A stretch of 64,000 nt of DNA from Coriobacteriia bacterium (GCA_030651765.1 JAUSBY010000005.1:335677-399676); one strand, 5' to 3'; positions 1 to 9,800 are shown, numbered from the stretch's first letter. Program-made: numbers and translations. Notes: a model not told the origin generated them from the sequence alone.

Positions 1-1369
1 TGACCTTCCAGCCGAACATGGTGCGCAGGGCACCAACGTAGTCGAGGCACTGGTGCGTCTTGCCGTCCTCCCCCACATCGAGCCCACAGTGGGTCACGGC
101 CAGTTTGACCGATGCCTCGTTGATGTCGTTCAGGCGCTGCTGGTTGTACACCTCGTCGATGCCGAAGACACCGAATCCCGAGAAGAACGTCAGCACGTCG
201 GCCACCGATAGCGCACCGGCGACAGCCGCGGCGTTGTGCTCCCCCACACCGCACTGGATGAAGCCGCCGGGTCGCGCGGAGGCGAACTCCTCGGTCTTGA
301 CCGATACGGCCAGGTCGCAGTCGAGCACCGCCATCGGCGTATCGGGATTGGCCTCGGCCAGATCGACGAGAGCCGAACCCCAGGCCGATCGGTTGTCGGT
401 GTCCTTCTCTCGCGTATACGTGCGTGGAGTGCCTGTGTCGAGAGCCCAGTCGCGCGGTCGGCGGTGGAGCGCGGGGGTGAGCGTCACGCCGCCCCGCCGC
501 TCGCTCGCACTCTCGAGTGTCGAGGAGACCCCGAGCTCGGCCACCGCACGCTCGTACTCGGCGGCAGTGAGTCCACGCCCGTGGAACTGGGCCTCGTCCT
601 CCATGAACGAGACTCCCTTACCGATGATCGTACGGGCGATAACGGCGACCGGACGTGTCGTGTCCGACAGTGCCTCGGCAACTGCGGCGTACACCGCCCG
701 GACATCGTGCCCGTCCACCTCCAGCACGCCCCAGCCATCCGCAGCGAAGGCGGCGGCGACATCCACCGGCATGATGTCCTTCGTGTGGCCTGAGATCTGG
801 ATCCCGTTGTAGTCCACGAGCACGGTCAGGTCCGACAGGCGCTCCTTGACCGCAAGCCTGCGCGCCTCGGCGACCTGGCCCTTGTGCTGCTCGCCGTCGC
901 TCATCACGACGAACGTGCGGTAGCTACGTCCCGTCAGACGCGCAGCCAGTGCGAAACCGACGCCCGCCGAGAGACCCTGCCCGAGGTTGCCGGTTCCCCA
1001 CTCCACGCCGGGCACGGAACGCTCGACGTGGCCCTCGAAGACACTTCCGGCCTGGCGGAAGTGCGCGACGGCATCCTCGAGCGAGAAGAAGCCGGCATCG
1101 GCGAGTGCGCAGTAGACTCCGGGCGAGGTGTGGCCGTGACTGACCACGATGCGGTCGCGCCCTTCCCATCGCGGGCGGGCAGGATCGAGGTTGGCACAGT
1201 GGTAGAGGGTGAGGTAGAGCTCGAGTGAAGACATCGAGCCGCCGGGGTGCCCCGATGCCGCCAGGGTGGTCATCGTGAGGATGGCCCCCCGGATCAGCCG
1301 GGCACGCTCCTCGAGCTCAGCCGCACTCGCATCGTCGAGTGCCGGATCCACGAACCCACGCTCGAGCAT
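1..1369 (-). CDS. tkt: Transketolase, 3' end cut by the window edge
   Basis: Transketolase transfers two-carbon ketol units between sugar phosphates in the non-oxidative pentose phosphate pathway, using thiamine diphosphate. About 456 codons are visible. The N-terminal half shows SGHPGGSMS and SHGHTSPGVY (substrate and cofactor region) followed by the thiamine-binding segment MSDGEQHKGQ. The pyrimidine-binding domain follows, with VLDCDL and GVGEHNAAAVAGA. Both domains are in one polypeptide, so this is not the split two-gene form. The ATG at 1369 has an ideal AAGGAGGAG ribosome site five bases upstream. The usual GDG of the cofactor motif is SDG here, and the following segment resembles the EQQKGQ subfamily more than classical enzymes (from memory of the family). 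The C-terminal domain lies outside the window. Confidence 0.9.
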   Translation of the reverse strand, partial: MLERGFVDPALDDASAAELEERARLIRGAILTMTTLAASGHPGGSMSSLELYLTLYHCANLDPARPRWEGRDRIVVSHGHTSPGVYCALADAGFFSLEDAVAHFRQAGSVFEGHVERSVPGVEWGTGNLGQGLSAGVGFALAARLTGRSYRTFVVMSDGEQHKGQVAEARRLAVKERLSDLTVLVDYNGIQISGHTKDIMPVDVAAAFAADGWGVLEVDGHDVRAVYAAVAEALSDTTRPVAVIARTIIGKGVSFMEDEAQFHGRGLTAAEYERAVAELGVSSTLESASERRGGVTLTPALHRRPRDWALDTGTPRTYTREKDTDNRSAWGSALVDLAEANPDTPMAVLDCDLAVSVKTEEFASARPGGFIQCGVGEHNAAAVAGALSVADVLTFFSGFGVFGIDEVYNQQRLNDINEASVKLAVTHCGLDVGEDGKTHQCLDYVGALRTMFGWKV

Positions 1370-1461
1370 CGCTCCTCCTTGGGATCAGTCGCAGCGTCCG
1401 GCACACGTGACCGAACGGTTACACTTGAGGATACCCGAACACCGAGCCCGAGGAGCGCACC

Positions 1462-2271
1462 ATGCTCGACCTGAGAAGTGTGGCCGAGACCGCAGCACGC
1501 GCGGGAGCGACCGTGCTGCTTGAGCATGTTGGCCACGTGACAGGCGTACGCACCAAGTCCGGCTCGACCGACCTGGTAAGCACCGCGGACGTCGCGGCGG
1601 GCGTTGCGGTCGTCCGCGCGATAGCCGAACGGCTCGATGACGCGCGCTTCGTGGTAGAAGAGCCCGATGTCTGCGAACGCGCCGGGGTCGCAGCCGGCAC
1701 ACTCGGTGACGCTGAGGTCTGGGTGATCGACCCCCTCGATGGGACCACCTCGTTCGTGCACGGGTATCCGTGCTGGTCGGTGAGCGTCGCGTGCCTGCGC
1801 GATGGGATGGCGGTCGCCGGGGCAGTCTACAACGTCCCGGCAGACGAGATGTGCTCGGCAGGACTCGGCGCCGGTGCGACCTGCAACGGGTCGCCGCTTG
1901 CCTGCCAGGGCGCCACCACGATCGAGAGCGCGCTTCTCGCCACCGGGTTCCCCTACGACCGCGGCGCCGGGCTCGACCGTCAACTGCGGATCTTCGAGCG
2001 CTTGCTACGCCCGTCGCACGATGTCCGCCGCGATGGCTCGGCCGCCGTGGACCTGTGCCACGTAGCCGCACAGCGAGTCGACGGCTTCTGGGAGACGTCC
2101 CTCCAGCCCTGGGACATGGCCGCGGGCGTGCTCATCGTCGCCGAGTCAGGCGGCGTGGCGAGCGACTTCGACGGTCGGCCATGGTCGGTTACGACCCGCG
2201 ACATCATAGCGGCGAATCCCGCGCTCCATGCCGTCATGCTCGACACGATCCGGCAGGCCGACGCCCGCTGA
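1462..2271 (+). CDS. Inositol monophosphatase-family phosphatase
   Basis: Predicted Mg-dependent phosphomonoesterase of the inositol monophosphatase fold (269 aa, normal length). The metal-binding signatures are FVVEEPD near residue 73, WVIDPLDGTTSF near 94-105 and QPWDMAAG near 213. Substrates in this family include inositol phosphate, histidinol phosphate, fructose-1,6-bisphosphate and PAP, and the sequence alone does not choose between them. The gene is divergent from the transketolase and convergent with the second hemY, so it looks monocistronic. GAGGAG lies six bases before the ATG. Confidence 0.85.
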   Translation: MLDLRSVAETAARAGATVLLEHVGHVTGVRTKSGSTDLVSTADVAAGVAVVRAIAERLDDARFVVEEPDVCERAGVAAGTLGDAEVWVIDPLDGTTSFVHGYPCWSVSVACLRDGMAVAGAVYNVPADEMCSAGLGAGATCNGSPLACQGATTIESALLATGFPYDRGAGLDRQLRIFERLLRPSHDVRRDGSAAVDLCHVAAQRVDGFWETSLQPWDMAAGVLIVAESGGVASDFDGRPWSVTTRDIIAANPALHAVMLDTIRQADAR

Positions 2272-2280
2272 CGGCTGCGC

Positions 2281-3789
2281 CTACTGACCCGGTCGCCTCG
2301 GCGCCGTGTCCTCCTCGTACGAGACACCGAGGTCGCCGAGCACCTTGGTGACCGCCCGCTCACCGCTCTCGATGCAGTTGGGGATGCCCACCCCGCGATA
2401 GGCGCCGCCCGCAAGCGCGAACGCCCGCACACCCGCGCTCAGCCGCTCGATCTCGTCCACGCGATCCAGATGCCCCAACGTGTACTGCGGCATACCGCCG
2501 GTCCATCGATAAACGCTCGCAAAGACGGGCTGGACGTCAGGTCCCATGCCGAGAAGATCGACGATCTGCGCACGGACCGTCTCGATGATCTCCTCATCGC
2601 TCGCCTCGAGCAGGTGCTGGTTGCGCGGACCGCCGATGAAGCCCCGCAGCAGCACGCGACCATCAGGCGCGCGATCGGGCCACTTGGAAGACGAGAGCGT
2701 GACCGCCAACAGCGGGCGGTTCTCCACGATCGGCGAGAGGATGCCGAACCACTTCGTGTCGGCCGGGAAGTCCGCGCTGCGAAACGCCATCGGCACCGTC
2801 GCAGACGACGAACACGGTATCGCGGCGAGCAGATCGGCGATGGAGCCGTCCACCTGGCGCGCGAGCGGCTCGGCCGCCCACGCCTCGGTGGCCACGATCA
2901 CCGCGTCGCCGGCGAGCACGCGCCCGTCATCGAGTGTCACGCGCCAGCTGTCTCCGTCGCGGCCCACCGCGGTGACGGCCGCACCGGTGATGATGCGCTC
3001 GCGCCCGACCGCATCGGCCATGCCGTCGGTGAGCTGCTGCATGCCGCGGTAGAAGGTGTTGAAGAACGCCCACGGCTTGGCGCCGGGCTTGGGCGGATGC
3101 TTCCTGCGCATCGCTTCGCGCTTCTTGCGCTCGGCCAGGAAGCCGCGGATGATCGAGCCGAACTCCTGCTCCATCTCGAGGAAGTTCGGGAAGGTCGCCG
3201 CGAGCGACATCTCGCGAGGATCCGAGGCGTGAACGCCGCCGACGAGCGGCTCGGCCAGCCGGTCGAGCGACTCGCGACCCATGCGCCGCACCACGAAGTG
3301 CTCGAGCGTCTCGTCGTGGTCCTGCGCGGTCTCGCCCTCGGCCCAGCGGACCATGCGCGGCAGCACCAGATCGAGCGCCATGCGGAACTTGGCCGGCCAT
3401 GAATACAGGCGCGTCGTGGCGAGCGGGACGAGTTTGGTGGGCGCGAACATCATGATGCCGTCGGGAAGCTCGACCAGGCGGCCGCCCCTCACGATGAGCG
3501 TCTTCTTGTTCTCCTCGCGGGCGGGCACCATCGCGTCGCCCATACCGAGCATGCGCGCGATGCGCGCCACAGCCGGCTTGGTGGAGACGAACGCGTCGCT
3601 TCCGCCGTCGATGACGTACTCGCCGCCATCGGGATCGGTGACGATATCGGTTGCGAGCTTACCGCCAAGGCGGTTGTTGCGCTCGACGAGCACGCAGTCC
3701 ACGTCGTGACCGGCCGCCGCCGCGCGCCTGACCTTGTATGCGGCGCCGAGCCCGGCAGCGCCGCCGCCGATGATGATGACCTTCTTCAC
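2281..3789 (-). CDS. hemY: HemY-type protoporphyrinogen/coproporphyrinogen oxidase, second tandem copy
   Basis: FAD-dependent oxidase that removes six electrons from coproporphyrinogen III or protoporphyrinogen IX late in heme synthesis (502 aa, typical length). The N-terminal dinucleotide fold IIGGGAAGLGAAY starts at residue 5, and the ERNNRLGGK segment contacts FAD. The C-terminal FAD closure is AGGAYRGVGIPNCIESG. It starts with GTG two bases after the stop of a closely similar upstream gene, with which it shares long stretches (for example the MMFAPTKL, SWPAKFRMALDLVLPR and WAEGETAQDHDETLE regions). It is therefore a tandem duplicate at the end of the heme operon. In Gram-positive bacteria with this gene order HemY usually acts on coproporphyrinogen. 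Whether the two copies differ in substrate cannot be read from the sequence. Confidence 0.88.
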   Translation of the reverse strand: MKKVIIIGGGAAGLGAAYKVRRAAAAGHDVDCVLVERNNRLGGKLATDIVTDPDGGEYVIDGGSDAFVSTKPAVARIARMLGMGDAMVPAREENKKTLIVRGGRLVELPDGIMMFAPTKLVPLATTRLYSWPAKFRMALDLVLPRMVRWAEGETAQDHDETLEHFVVRRMGRESLDRLAEPLVGGVHASDPREMSLAATFPNFLEMEQEFGSIIRGFLAERKKREAMRRKHPPKPGAKPWAFFNTFYRGMQQLTDGMADAVGRERIITGAAVTAVGRDGDSWRVTLDDGRVLAGDAVIVATEAWAAEPLARQVDGSIADLLAAIPCSSSATVPMAFRSADFPADTKWFGILSPIVENRPLLAVTLSSSKWPDRAPDGRVLLRGFIGGPRNQHLLEASDEEIIETVRAQIVDLLGMGPDVQPVFASVYRWTGGMPQYTLGHLDRVDEIERLSAGVRAFALAGGAYRGVGIPNCIESGERAVTKVLGDLGVSYEEDTAPRRPGQ

Positions 3790-3791
3790 GG

Positions 3792-5297
3792 CTAGTAGAC
3801 CCGCCTCTCCTCGGTCGCGTCTTCGGACAGCATGATGCCTGCCTCGGCAAGCACCTTGACCACCGCGCGCTCCCCGCTTTCGAGCGCATTGGGAACACCT
3901 ACGCCCCTGTACGCGTTCCCCGCAAGCGCCATGCCTCGCACGCCAGCCACGAGACGCTCGATCTCGTCCACGCGATCGAGATGGCCGAGGGTGTACTGTG
4001 GCATGCCCTTCTCCCAGCGGAAGAGCCTCGCGTAACGCGGCCTGGCATCAGGCGCGATGCCGAGGAGCTCCACCATCTGCGTCCGCGCGAGTTCGAGGAG
4101 CGTCTCGTCACTTTGCTCGAGCACTGCCTGATCGCGCGGTCCGCCGAGGAACCCGCGGAGGAGAACCCGGCCTTCTGGCGCACGATCCGGCCACTTGGAG
4201 CTCATGAGCGAGACGCCCGTGAGCGGGCGGCGTTCCACGGCCGGCGTCAAGATGCCGTGCCAGCGCTTGTCGAACGGACAGTCGGACTCGTCGAACGCCA
4301 GGAGCGCGGTCGCGCACGACGACGATGGGATGGTAGCGAGCAGATCGGCGATAGCGCCGTCGGCCACTCTGACAAGCTGCTCAGCCGCCCAGACCTCGGT
4401 CGCCACGATCACCGCATCGCCGTCGAGCACCTCACCGGTCGAAAGCGTCACACGCCATCCCTTCCCTGAACGCTCGATCGCGGTCGCGCCCACACCCGTT
4501 TGGATGTGCTCACGTCCCGCGGCGTCGGCCATGCGGTCGCAGATGAACTGCAGGCCCTCGTTGAACGACGAGAAGAACGTCTTACGCTTCGCCCCCGGCT
4601 TCGGGGGATACTTCTTCTTCATCTCCTCGACTCGCGTGCGCTGCGCCAGGAAGCCGCGGACCAGAGAACCGTGTTCCTGTTCCATCTCGAGGAGCATCGG
4701 ATAGCGCCCGGCGACCGACATCTCGGAGGCCTCGTCCCCGTTCACGCCCGCCGAGAGCGGCTCGGCGAGCCGGTCGAGTGCCTCGCGCCCGAGACGCCGC
4801 ACGACGAGGCTCTCGAGCGTCTCGTCGTGGTCCTGCGCGGTCTCCCCCTCGGCCCAGCGCACCTTCCGCGGCAGCACGAGATCGAGCGCCATCCGGAACT
4901 TGGCGGGCCACGAGTAGAGCTTGGACGTGGCAAGCGGCAGCAGCTTCGTGGGAGCGAACATCATCATGCCGTCAGGCATCTCGACAAGACGCCCGCCCTT
5001 GACGATGAACGTCTTCTTGTTCTCCTCGAGCGTGCCGCACTCCTCGTCAAACACGCCGAGGAGCTTCGCCACCCGGTGCACCGCCGTCTTGTCGGTGAGG
5101 AACGAATCGCTACCGCCATCGGCGATGTAGCGCCCACCGTCCGGATCGGGCGAGATGTCGGTCCAGATCTTGCCGCCGAGCCTGTCGTCACGCTCGACGA
5201 GGGAGAAGCTCACGTCATGGCCGGCATCGGCCGCGCGCCTCACTTTGTACGCCGCACCGAGTCCCGCTATCCCGCCACCGATGATGATGACCCGCAT
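3792..5297 (-). CDS. hemY: HemY-type protoporphyrinogen/coproporphyrinogen oxidase, first tandem copy
   Basis: First of two adjacent HemY paralogues (501 aa). It shows the FAD-binding fold IIGGGIAGLGAAY from residue 4, the ERDDRLGGK segment and the C-terminal motif AGNAYRGVGVPNALESG. It lies 76 bases downstream of the ferrochelatase gene and two bases upstream of the second copy, in the order hemE-hemH-hemY-hemY. AAGGAG sits about ten bases before the ATG. The hemEHY order is that of the Bacillus operon for the coproporphyrin-dependent heme route (established knowledge). The paralogues diverge in the central substrate domain more than in the cofactor ends, which leaves room for specialisation. 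Confidence 0.9.
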   Translation of the reverse strand: MRVIIIGGGIAGLGAAYKVRRAADAGHDVSFSLVERDDRLGGKIWTDISPDPDGGRYIADGGSDSFLTDKTAVHRVAKLLGVFDEECGTLEENKKTFIVKGGRLVEMPDGMMMFAPTKLLPLATSKLYSWPAKFRMALDLVLPRKVRWAEGETAQDHDETLESLVVRRLGREALDRLAEPLSAGVNGDEASEMSVAGRYPMLLEMEQEHGSLVRGFLAQRTRVEEMKKKYPPKPGAKRKTFFSSFNEGLQFICDRMADAAGREHIQTGVGATAIERSGKGWRVTLSTGEVLDGDAVIVATEVWAAEQLVRVADGAIADLLATIPSSSCATALLAFDESDCPFDKRWHGILTPAVERRPLTGVSLMSSKWPDRAPEGRVLLRGFLGGPRDQAVLEQSDETLLELARTQMVELLGIAPDARPRYARLFRWEKGMPQYTLGHLDRVDEIERLVAGVRGMALAGNAYRGVGVPNALESGERAVVKVLAEAGIMLSEDATEERRVY

Positions 5298-5373
5298 CCT
5301 GACAGCACTCCTTCAAGCTCGCGTTTCTGCATCCACGAGCGGTCGCCTGCCGGAGCTCCCGCGTCATCGTCCC

Positions 5374-6351
5374 CTACCGCGTCGTGCCGAGCACCTCTCT
5401 GACCGCCGCAGCGATGGCGGCCGCGAACCGTGGGTCCGCGTTGGGTACCGCCGAGCGCGCAAACGCCACTGCGGCCGCATCCGCCCTGTCACGTGCCACG
5501 ATATCGAGGTCGTAGAGGGTCTCCATGTGGTCGGTCGCGAATCCCAGCGGCACGACGAGCACGCCGCCGCAGCCCGCAGCCCCGATAGCGTCGATCACGT
5601 CGTCGACGTCGGGGCCGAGCCACTCGCCGCCACGAGCCCCCTTGGACTGATACGCAACGAGCCACGGGCGTGGTCCGGCCGCAGAGCCGTACGCGGTGGC
5701 GCCGGGGAACACCGCCGTGTCCGGGGCTCCCGCGTGAAGTCCGAGCGCTGCGGCCACGCGCTCCGCGCACTCCTCGAGTCCACGTACGTAGGCGTCATCA
5801 TCGGCCACGTCGGCCTCGGGCAGACTGTGTGCCGAGAAGATCACAGGCGCATCGGGCGCGTTCAGCACGGCGAGCGCGTCGGCCGCAGCCTCGGCGTGGA
5901 GCTCGGTGAACACCGGCAGCGCCGAGAGCAGCGGCGCTTCGACGGCGCTCACGCCCGGACGTGCGGCGAGCGCCGCGTCGACAGCAGCGCGATACTCCCC
6001 GTGCGTGACCTTCGTCTCGTATGCCGAGAGCGCCACGGTCACGATGCGCTCGACGCCCGATGCCGTCAGCCGCGCGATCCCGTCCTCGACATACGGTTCC
6101 CAGTAGCGCATCCCGACCTCGACGGGCATCGGCTCGCCTGCCTCGGCAAGCGCCGCCGACACGCCGTCGGCCAGCTCGCCGGCGATGCGGACGAGCGGAG
6201 ACGAGCCACCGATCGCTTCGTACCGCGCACACACGCGTGCGACGAGTTCGGGAGCGGGCTCCCGGCCCATGAGGTTGCACATGAACGGCGCGACCGCGTC
6301 GAGCGAGTCCGGCCCGCCGAATCCTGTGATGAGGACTCCGGTGCGCGGCAT
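5374..6351 (-). CDS. hemH: Ferrochelatase (porphyrin/coproporphyrin iron chelatase)
   Basis: Inserts ferrous iron into the porphyrin ring (325 aa). It keeps the N-terminal TGFGGPD loop, YEAIGGSSPL, the catalytic histidine in FSAHSLP and the downstream acidic motif GFATDHMETLYDLD. A trailing extension typical of [2Fe-2S] or membrane-anchored forms is not evident. Its ATG directly follows the hemE stop with no spacer, indicating translational coupling. Because it is grouped with hemY and hemE, it probably acts as the coproporphyrin chelatase (CpfC) of the Gram-positive route. No HemQ-like decarboxylase is in the window, so the route cannot be settled here. Confidence 0.92.
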   Translation of the reverse strand: MPRTGVLITGFGGPDSLDAVAPFMCNLMGREPAPELVARVCARYEAIGGSSPLVRIAGELADGVSAALAEAGEPMPVEVGMRYWEPYVEDGIARLTASGVERIVTVALSAYETKVTHGEYRAAVDAALAARPGVSAVEAPLLSALPVFTELHAEAAADALAVLNAPDAPVIFSAHSLPEADVADDDAYVRGLEECAERVAAALGLHAGAPDTAVFPGATAYGSAAGPRPWLVAYQSKGARGGEWLGPDVDDVIDAIGAAGCGGVLVVPLGFATDHMETLYDLDIVARDRADAAAVAFARSAVPNADPRFAAAIAAAVREVLGTTR

Positions 6352-7422
6352 CTACGAGACCGAGCGGATACGCTCGCTGTGCTCGTGCACGTAGCGGATC
6401 ATGGTCCGCGCCTTCTCCGGGTCGCTCGTCTTGTGGATGCCGTGGCCGAGATTGAAGATGTGGCCCGGTCGGGTACCCACCGCCTCGAGGATCTCGACGA
6501 CCATACGCTCGAGCTCATCGTCCGGCGCGAAGAGTGCGACCGGGTCGATGTTGCCCTGGATGGCGAAGCGCTCGTCGACCTGCTCGACCACGTGCTTCAT
6601 GTCGAGGCGCCAGTCCACGCCGAGCACGTCGCCGCCCGCCTGCTGCGCGAGGTCGAGCATCGAAGTCGCACCGTTGGGGAAGTGGATGATCGGCACGCCT
6701 TCCGGCACGACCTTCTTGCCGTGTGCGGTGAGCGCCTCGATCACGCGCTTCGTGTGCGGCAGCACCGAGCGCTCGTAGTCGCGTGGCGCCACGTAGCCGA
6801 CCCAGCTGTCGAAGACCTGGATCGTCTGGGCACCCGCGTCGATCTGCGCCGAGAGGTACGCGATCACCGTGTCGGTGATCTTGGTCATGAGCTCGTCCCA
6901 GATCTTCGGCTCGCCCCACATGAGCGCCTTGGTGTACTCGTAGTCGCGTGTGCCATGGCCCTCGATCATGTAACTTGCGAGCGTGAACGGCGCGCCGCCG
7001 AAGCCGATGAGCGGCACCTTGTTCTCGAGCTCGCCGCGCAGGATCTTGATGGTGTCCATGACGTAGCCGGTATCGCCGAGCGGGTCCGAGAGCCGGAGCT
7101 TACGCACGTCGGCGGCGGTACGAACCGGATTGTGGATGACCGGGCCCTCGCCTTTGGCGAACTCGAGGTCAAGACCCATGCCGGGAAAGACCACGAGGAT
7201 GTCGCTGAACAGGATCGCAGCGTCCACGCCGACAAGATCGACCGGCTGCATGGTGACCTCGACAGCGAGCTCGGGCGTCCGGCACATCTCCAGGAAGCCG
7301 TGCTTCGCGCGGATCGCGCGGTACTCGGGCATGTATCGGCCGGCCTGCCGCATCATCCACACCGGAGTGCTCTCGGTCGCTTCGCGGCGCGCGGCGCGCA
7401 GGAACAGATCGTTGTACGCCAT
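6352..7422 (-). CDS. hemE: Uroporphyrinogen decarboxylase
   Basis: Cytosolic enzyme that decarboxylates the four acetate side chains of uroporphyrinogen III to give coproporphyrinogen III (356 aa, family length). It shows the substrate-binding WMMRQAGRYMPEYR at residues 22-35, FSDIL with its conserved aspartate near 73, FDSWVG, GNIDP and FNLGHGI. It is the first gene of the hemE-hemH-hemY-hemY operon. The 123 bases between it and the acs stop hold the acs terminator and should hold the heme operon promoter, but no convincing -35/-10 pair was seen. Confidence 0.95.
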   Translation of the reverse strand: MAYNDLFLRAARREATESTPVWMMRQAGRYMPEYRAIRAKHGFLEMCRTPELAVEVTMQPVDLVGVDAAILFSDILVVFPGMGLDLEFAKGEGPVIHNPVRTAADVRKLRLSDPLGDTGYVMDTIKILRGELENKVPLIGFGGAPFTLASYMIEGHGTRDYEYTKALMWGEPKIWDELMTKITDTVIAYLSAQIDAGAQTIQVFDSWVGYVAPRDYERSVLPHTKRVIEALTAHGKKVVPEGVPIIHFPNGATSMLDLAQQAGGDVLGVDWRLDMKHVVEQVDERFAIQGNIDPVALFAPDDELERMVVEILEAVGTRPGHIFNLGHGIHKTSDPEKARTMIRYVHEHSERIRSVS

Positions 7423-7493
7423 GGGGGCCTAGTCCTCCGCTTCGGGGTGCTGGAATCGTGAACGAAGTGCATACTACCACGCCGGGTACGACC

Positions 7494-7523
7494 GCGGGCC
7501 CCGCGCATGCGCACGGGGCCCGC
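7494..7523 (-). terminator. Hairpin downstream of acs
   Basis: A GC-rich inverted repeat, GCGGGCCCC...GGGGCCCGC, starts 23 bases beyond the acs stop on the minus strand. It is placed as an intrinsic-type terminator for acs, but the following T-tract is poor, so termination may be weak or factor-assisted. Confidence 0.6.
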
Positions 7524-7545
7524 TGCTCGATGCTCTGTGATGGCG

Positions 7546-9537
7546 CTACGTCGTGTGCGGCGCGGAGTCCACGATGATCCGAACGATCGACGGATCGGCG
7601 AGTGTCGAGATATCGCCGAGGGTCTCCATCTCGCGCTCACCCGCGGCGATCTTGCGCAGGATCCGCCGCATGATCTTGCCCGAGCGGGTCTTGGGCAGTT
7701 CGGGGACGATGTGCACGTAGTCCGGGCTCGCGATCGGGCCGATCTCCTCGCGGACATGACCGCGCAGGATGCTCTCCATGCTGTCGGGGATGTCGAGGCC
7801 GGTCTTCAAGATGACGTAGGCGTAGATGCCCTCGCCCTTGATCTCGTGCGGATAGCCGACGACGGCGGCCTCGGCGACGAGAGGATGGCTCACGAGCGCA
7901 CTCTCCACCTCCGCGGTGCCCATGCGGTGACCGGAGACGTTGATGACGTCATCGACGCGGCCGAGCAGCCAGTAGAAGCCGTCGTCGTCCTGGCGGGCGC
8001 CGTCACCGGTGAAGTACCGGCCGGGGAACGCGGTGAAGTAGACGTTCTTCATGAGTTCGTTGGCCGGGTCACCCCAGGTGCCGCGCATCATCCCCGGCCA
8101 CGGCTTGTTGATGCACAGCCGCCCACCACTGCCCTGCGGCGTGGGAGTACCGTCCTCGTTGAGGATCTCAGGCACGATCCCGAAGAAGGGCTTGGTCGCC
8201 GACCCCGGCTTCATCGGCGTGACTCCCGGGAGGTTCGTGATCATGTGGCCGCCGGTCTCGGTCTGCCAGTACGTATCGACGATCGGCACGTTCTCATGAC
8301 CGATGTGCTTGTAGTACCACATCCATGCCTCTGGATTGATCGGCTCGCCGACGGTGCCGAGTACTCGCAGGGTGGAGAGATCGTACTTCGCCGGCCACGC
8401 CTCGCCCGACTTCATGAGTGCGCGGATGGCGGTGGGTGCGGTGTAGAACTGGTTCACGCCGTGCTTTTCGACGATCTCCCAGAAGCGCCCGGCGTCGGGA
8501 TACGTCGGGATACCCTCGAACATGAGCGACGTGGCGCCGACTGCCAACGGGCCGTAGACGATGTAGGTGTGACCGGTGACCCAGCCGATGTCGGCAGTAC
8601 ACCAGAACACGTCCTCGTCGTGGTAGTCGAACACGTACCGGAACGTCGTGGCCGCATACAGCAGATAGCCGGCGGTCGTGTGCAACACGCCTTTAGGCTT
8701 GCCGGTCGAACCCGACGTATAGAGGATGAACAGCGGATCCTCGGCATCCATCCACTCGATGTCGCAGTGCTGCTTGATATCGTCAGCACGGACCTCCTCG
8801 TGGTACCAGAAGTCGCGGCCCGGCTCCATGTCGACGCGAGTGCGGGCACGAGAGACGACAATGACCGTGTTGATCGTCGGACACTCGTACAGCGCCGCGT
8901 CCGCCTCGGCCTTCAGCGGCACGACACGTCCGCCGCGGATGCCCTCATCGGCAGTGATGAGCGCCGTGGCGCCACAGTCCTGGATGCGGTCGCGCAGCGC
9001 CGCCGACGAGAACCCGCCGAAGACGACCGAGTGGATCGCGCCGATACGGGCGCATGCCAGCATCGCGATGGCGAGCTCAGGGATCATCGGCATGTAGAGG
9101 GCGACCCGATCGCCCTTCTTCACCCCGTGCTTCTTGAGGACGTTGGCGAACTTGCACACCTTGTAGTAGAGCGACTGGTACGTGTACATCTTCGTGCGAC
9201 CCTCGTCGGACTCCCAGATGAGCGCCGCCTTGTTACGACGCCAGCCCTTGAGATGCCGATCGATGCAGTTGTAGGTCACGTTGAGCTGGCCGCCCTCGAA
9301 CCACTTGATGGACGGCTTCTCGAAGTCGTACTCGAGCACCGTGTGCCACTTCTTCTGCCAGTGAAGCATCTCCTCGGCCATGTCGGCCCAGAACCCCTCC
9401 GGGTCCTCCACCGAGCGACGGTACAGCTCGTCGTACTCCTCCATCGTCTGGATGTGCGCGCGCTCCCTGACCCACTCGGGCGGCTGCACGATGCGATACT
9501 CCTGTGACAACGACTCGATCGCCTTGGATTCGCTCAT
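7546..9537 (-). CDS. acs: Acetyl-CoA synthetase (AMP-forming)
   Basis: Activates acetate to acetyl-CoA through acetyl-adenylate (663 aa, normal size). It shows the adenylate-forming core motif [11 protein letters not shown] near residue 260, the [20 protein letters not shown] stretch, [31 protein letters not shown], and the C-terminal RSGKIMRR holding the catalytic, acetylation-controlled lysine. The ATG at 9537 follows AAAGGAG. It is monocistronic: the heme operon follows beyond a hairpin, and almost 450 bases of non-coding sequence lie between it and degV. This allows acetate assimilation or scavenging at low acetate. Confidence 0.96.
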   Translation of the reverse strand: MSESKAIESLSQEYRIVQPPEWVRERAHIQTMEEYDELYRRSVEDPEGFWADMAEEMLHWQKKWHTVLEYDFEKPSIKWFEGGQLNVTYNCIDRHLKGWRRNKAALIWESDEGRTKMYTYQSLYYKVCKFANVLKKHGVKKGDRVALYMPMIPELAIAMLACARIGAIHSVVFGGFSSAALRDRIQDCGATALITADEGIRGGRVVPLKAEADAALYECPTINTVIVVSRARTRVDMEPGRDFWYHEEVRADDIKQHCDIEWMDAEDPLFILYTSGSTGKPKGVLHTTAGYLLYAATTFRYVFDYHDEDVFWCTADIGWVTGHTYIVYGPLAVGATSLMFEGIPTYPDAGRFWEIVEKHGVNQFYTAPTAIRALMKSGEAWPAKYDLSTLRVLGTVGEPINPEAWMWYYKHIGHENVPIVDTYWQTETGGHMITNLPGVTPMKPGSATKPFFGIVPEILNEDGTPTPQGSGGRLCINKPWPGMMRGTWGDPANELMKNVYFTAFPGRYFTGDGARQDDDGFYWLLGRVDDVINVSGHRMGTAEVESALVSHPLVAEAAVVGYPHEIKGEGIYAYVILKTGLDIPDSMESILRGHVREEIGPIASPDYVHIVPELPKTRSGKIMRRILRKIAAGEREMETLGDISTLADPSIVRIIVDSAPHTT

Positions 9538-9604
9538 CCGGTCGCTCCTTTCAACGTGTGAGTGGACTATGGCTCGTCGGTCTTGCAGCTGCGAGCCACG
9601 TGCG

Positions 9605-9800
9605 AGTGTACGTTGGTGCCTACGGATGGCACCTGCCTATCCTAGCGGCTCACACGGGCCGGTAGCCGTCGGTTCCAGGTCAACGGTGTCGCCTCGTCGG
9701 TCAACGGCTCCCCGGCACCGCAGCCGTAGCCGAACAGTTGCATTCGCACGGCGAAGGGGTTAGGTTTTACACTACCTTGACAGTTTCCCTTCCCTAACAT
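9605..9800 (-). promoter_or_regulatory. Long, possibly structured 5' leader of acs (class unassigned)
   Basis: The 449-base gap 9538-9986 has no supportable gene. On the minus strand it contains several features: the inverted repeat GTTAGG/CCTAAC (arms 9793-9798 and 9759-9764), a GC-rich segment with a repeated GTTGACC, GAACCGACGGCTACC, and a stem-loop GGTGCC/GGCACC (9615-9633). A further hairpin CGTGGC/GCCACG is at 9865-9882. Some short strings resemble the end of the ydaO (c-di-AMP) riboswitch, but key conserved blocks are missing, so no riboswitch class is called. It may be a regulatory leader or an activator-binding region for acs. Confidence 0.3.

Noticed and set aside
5155..9507. Very long open frames on the plus strand opposite hemH, hemE and acs (768 and 666 codons)
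   Set aside because: They are antisense to genes with clear family motifs, lack any recognisable domain, are rich in Arg/His/Asp as expected from high GC third positions, and have no ribosome sites.
9615..9633. Hairpin GGTGCC/GGCACC as an acs terminator or attenuator
   Set aside because: No T tract follows on the minus strand, and it lies 78 bases before the acs start, so it is listed only as part of the leader.
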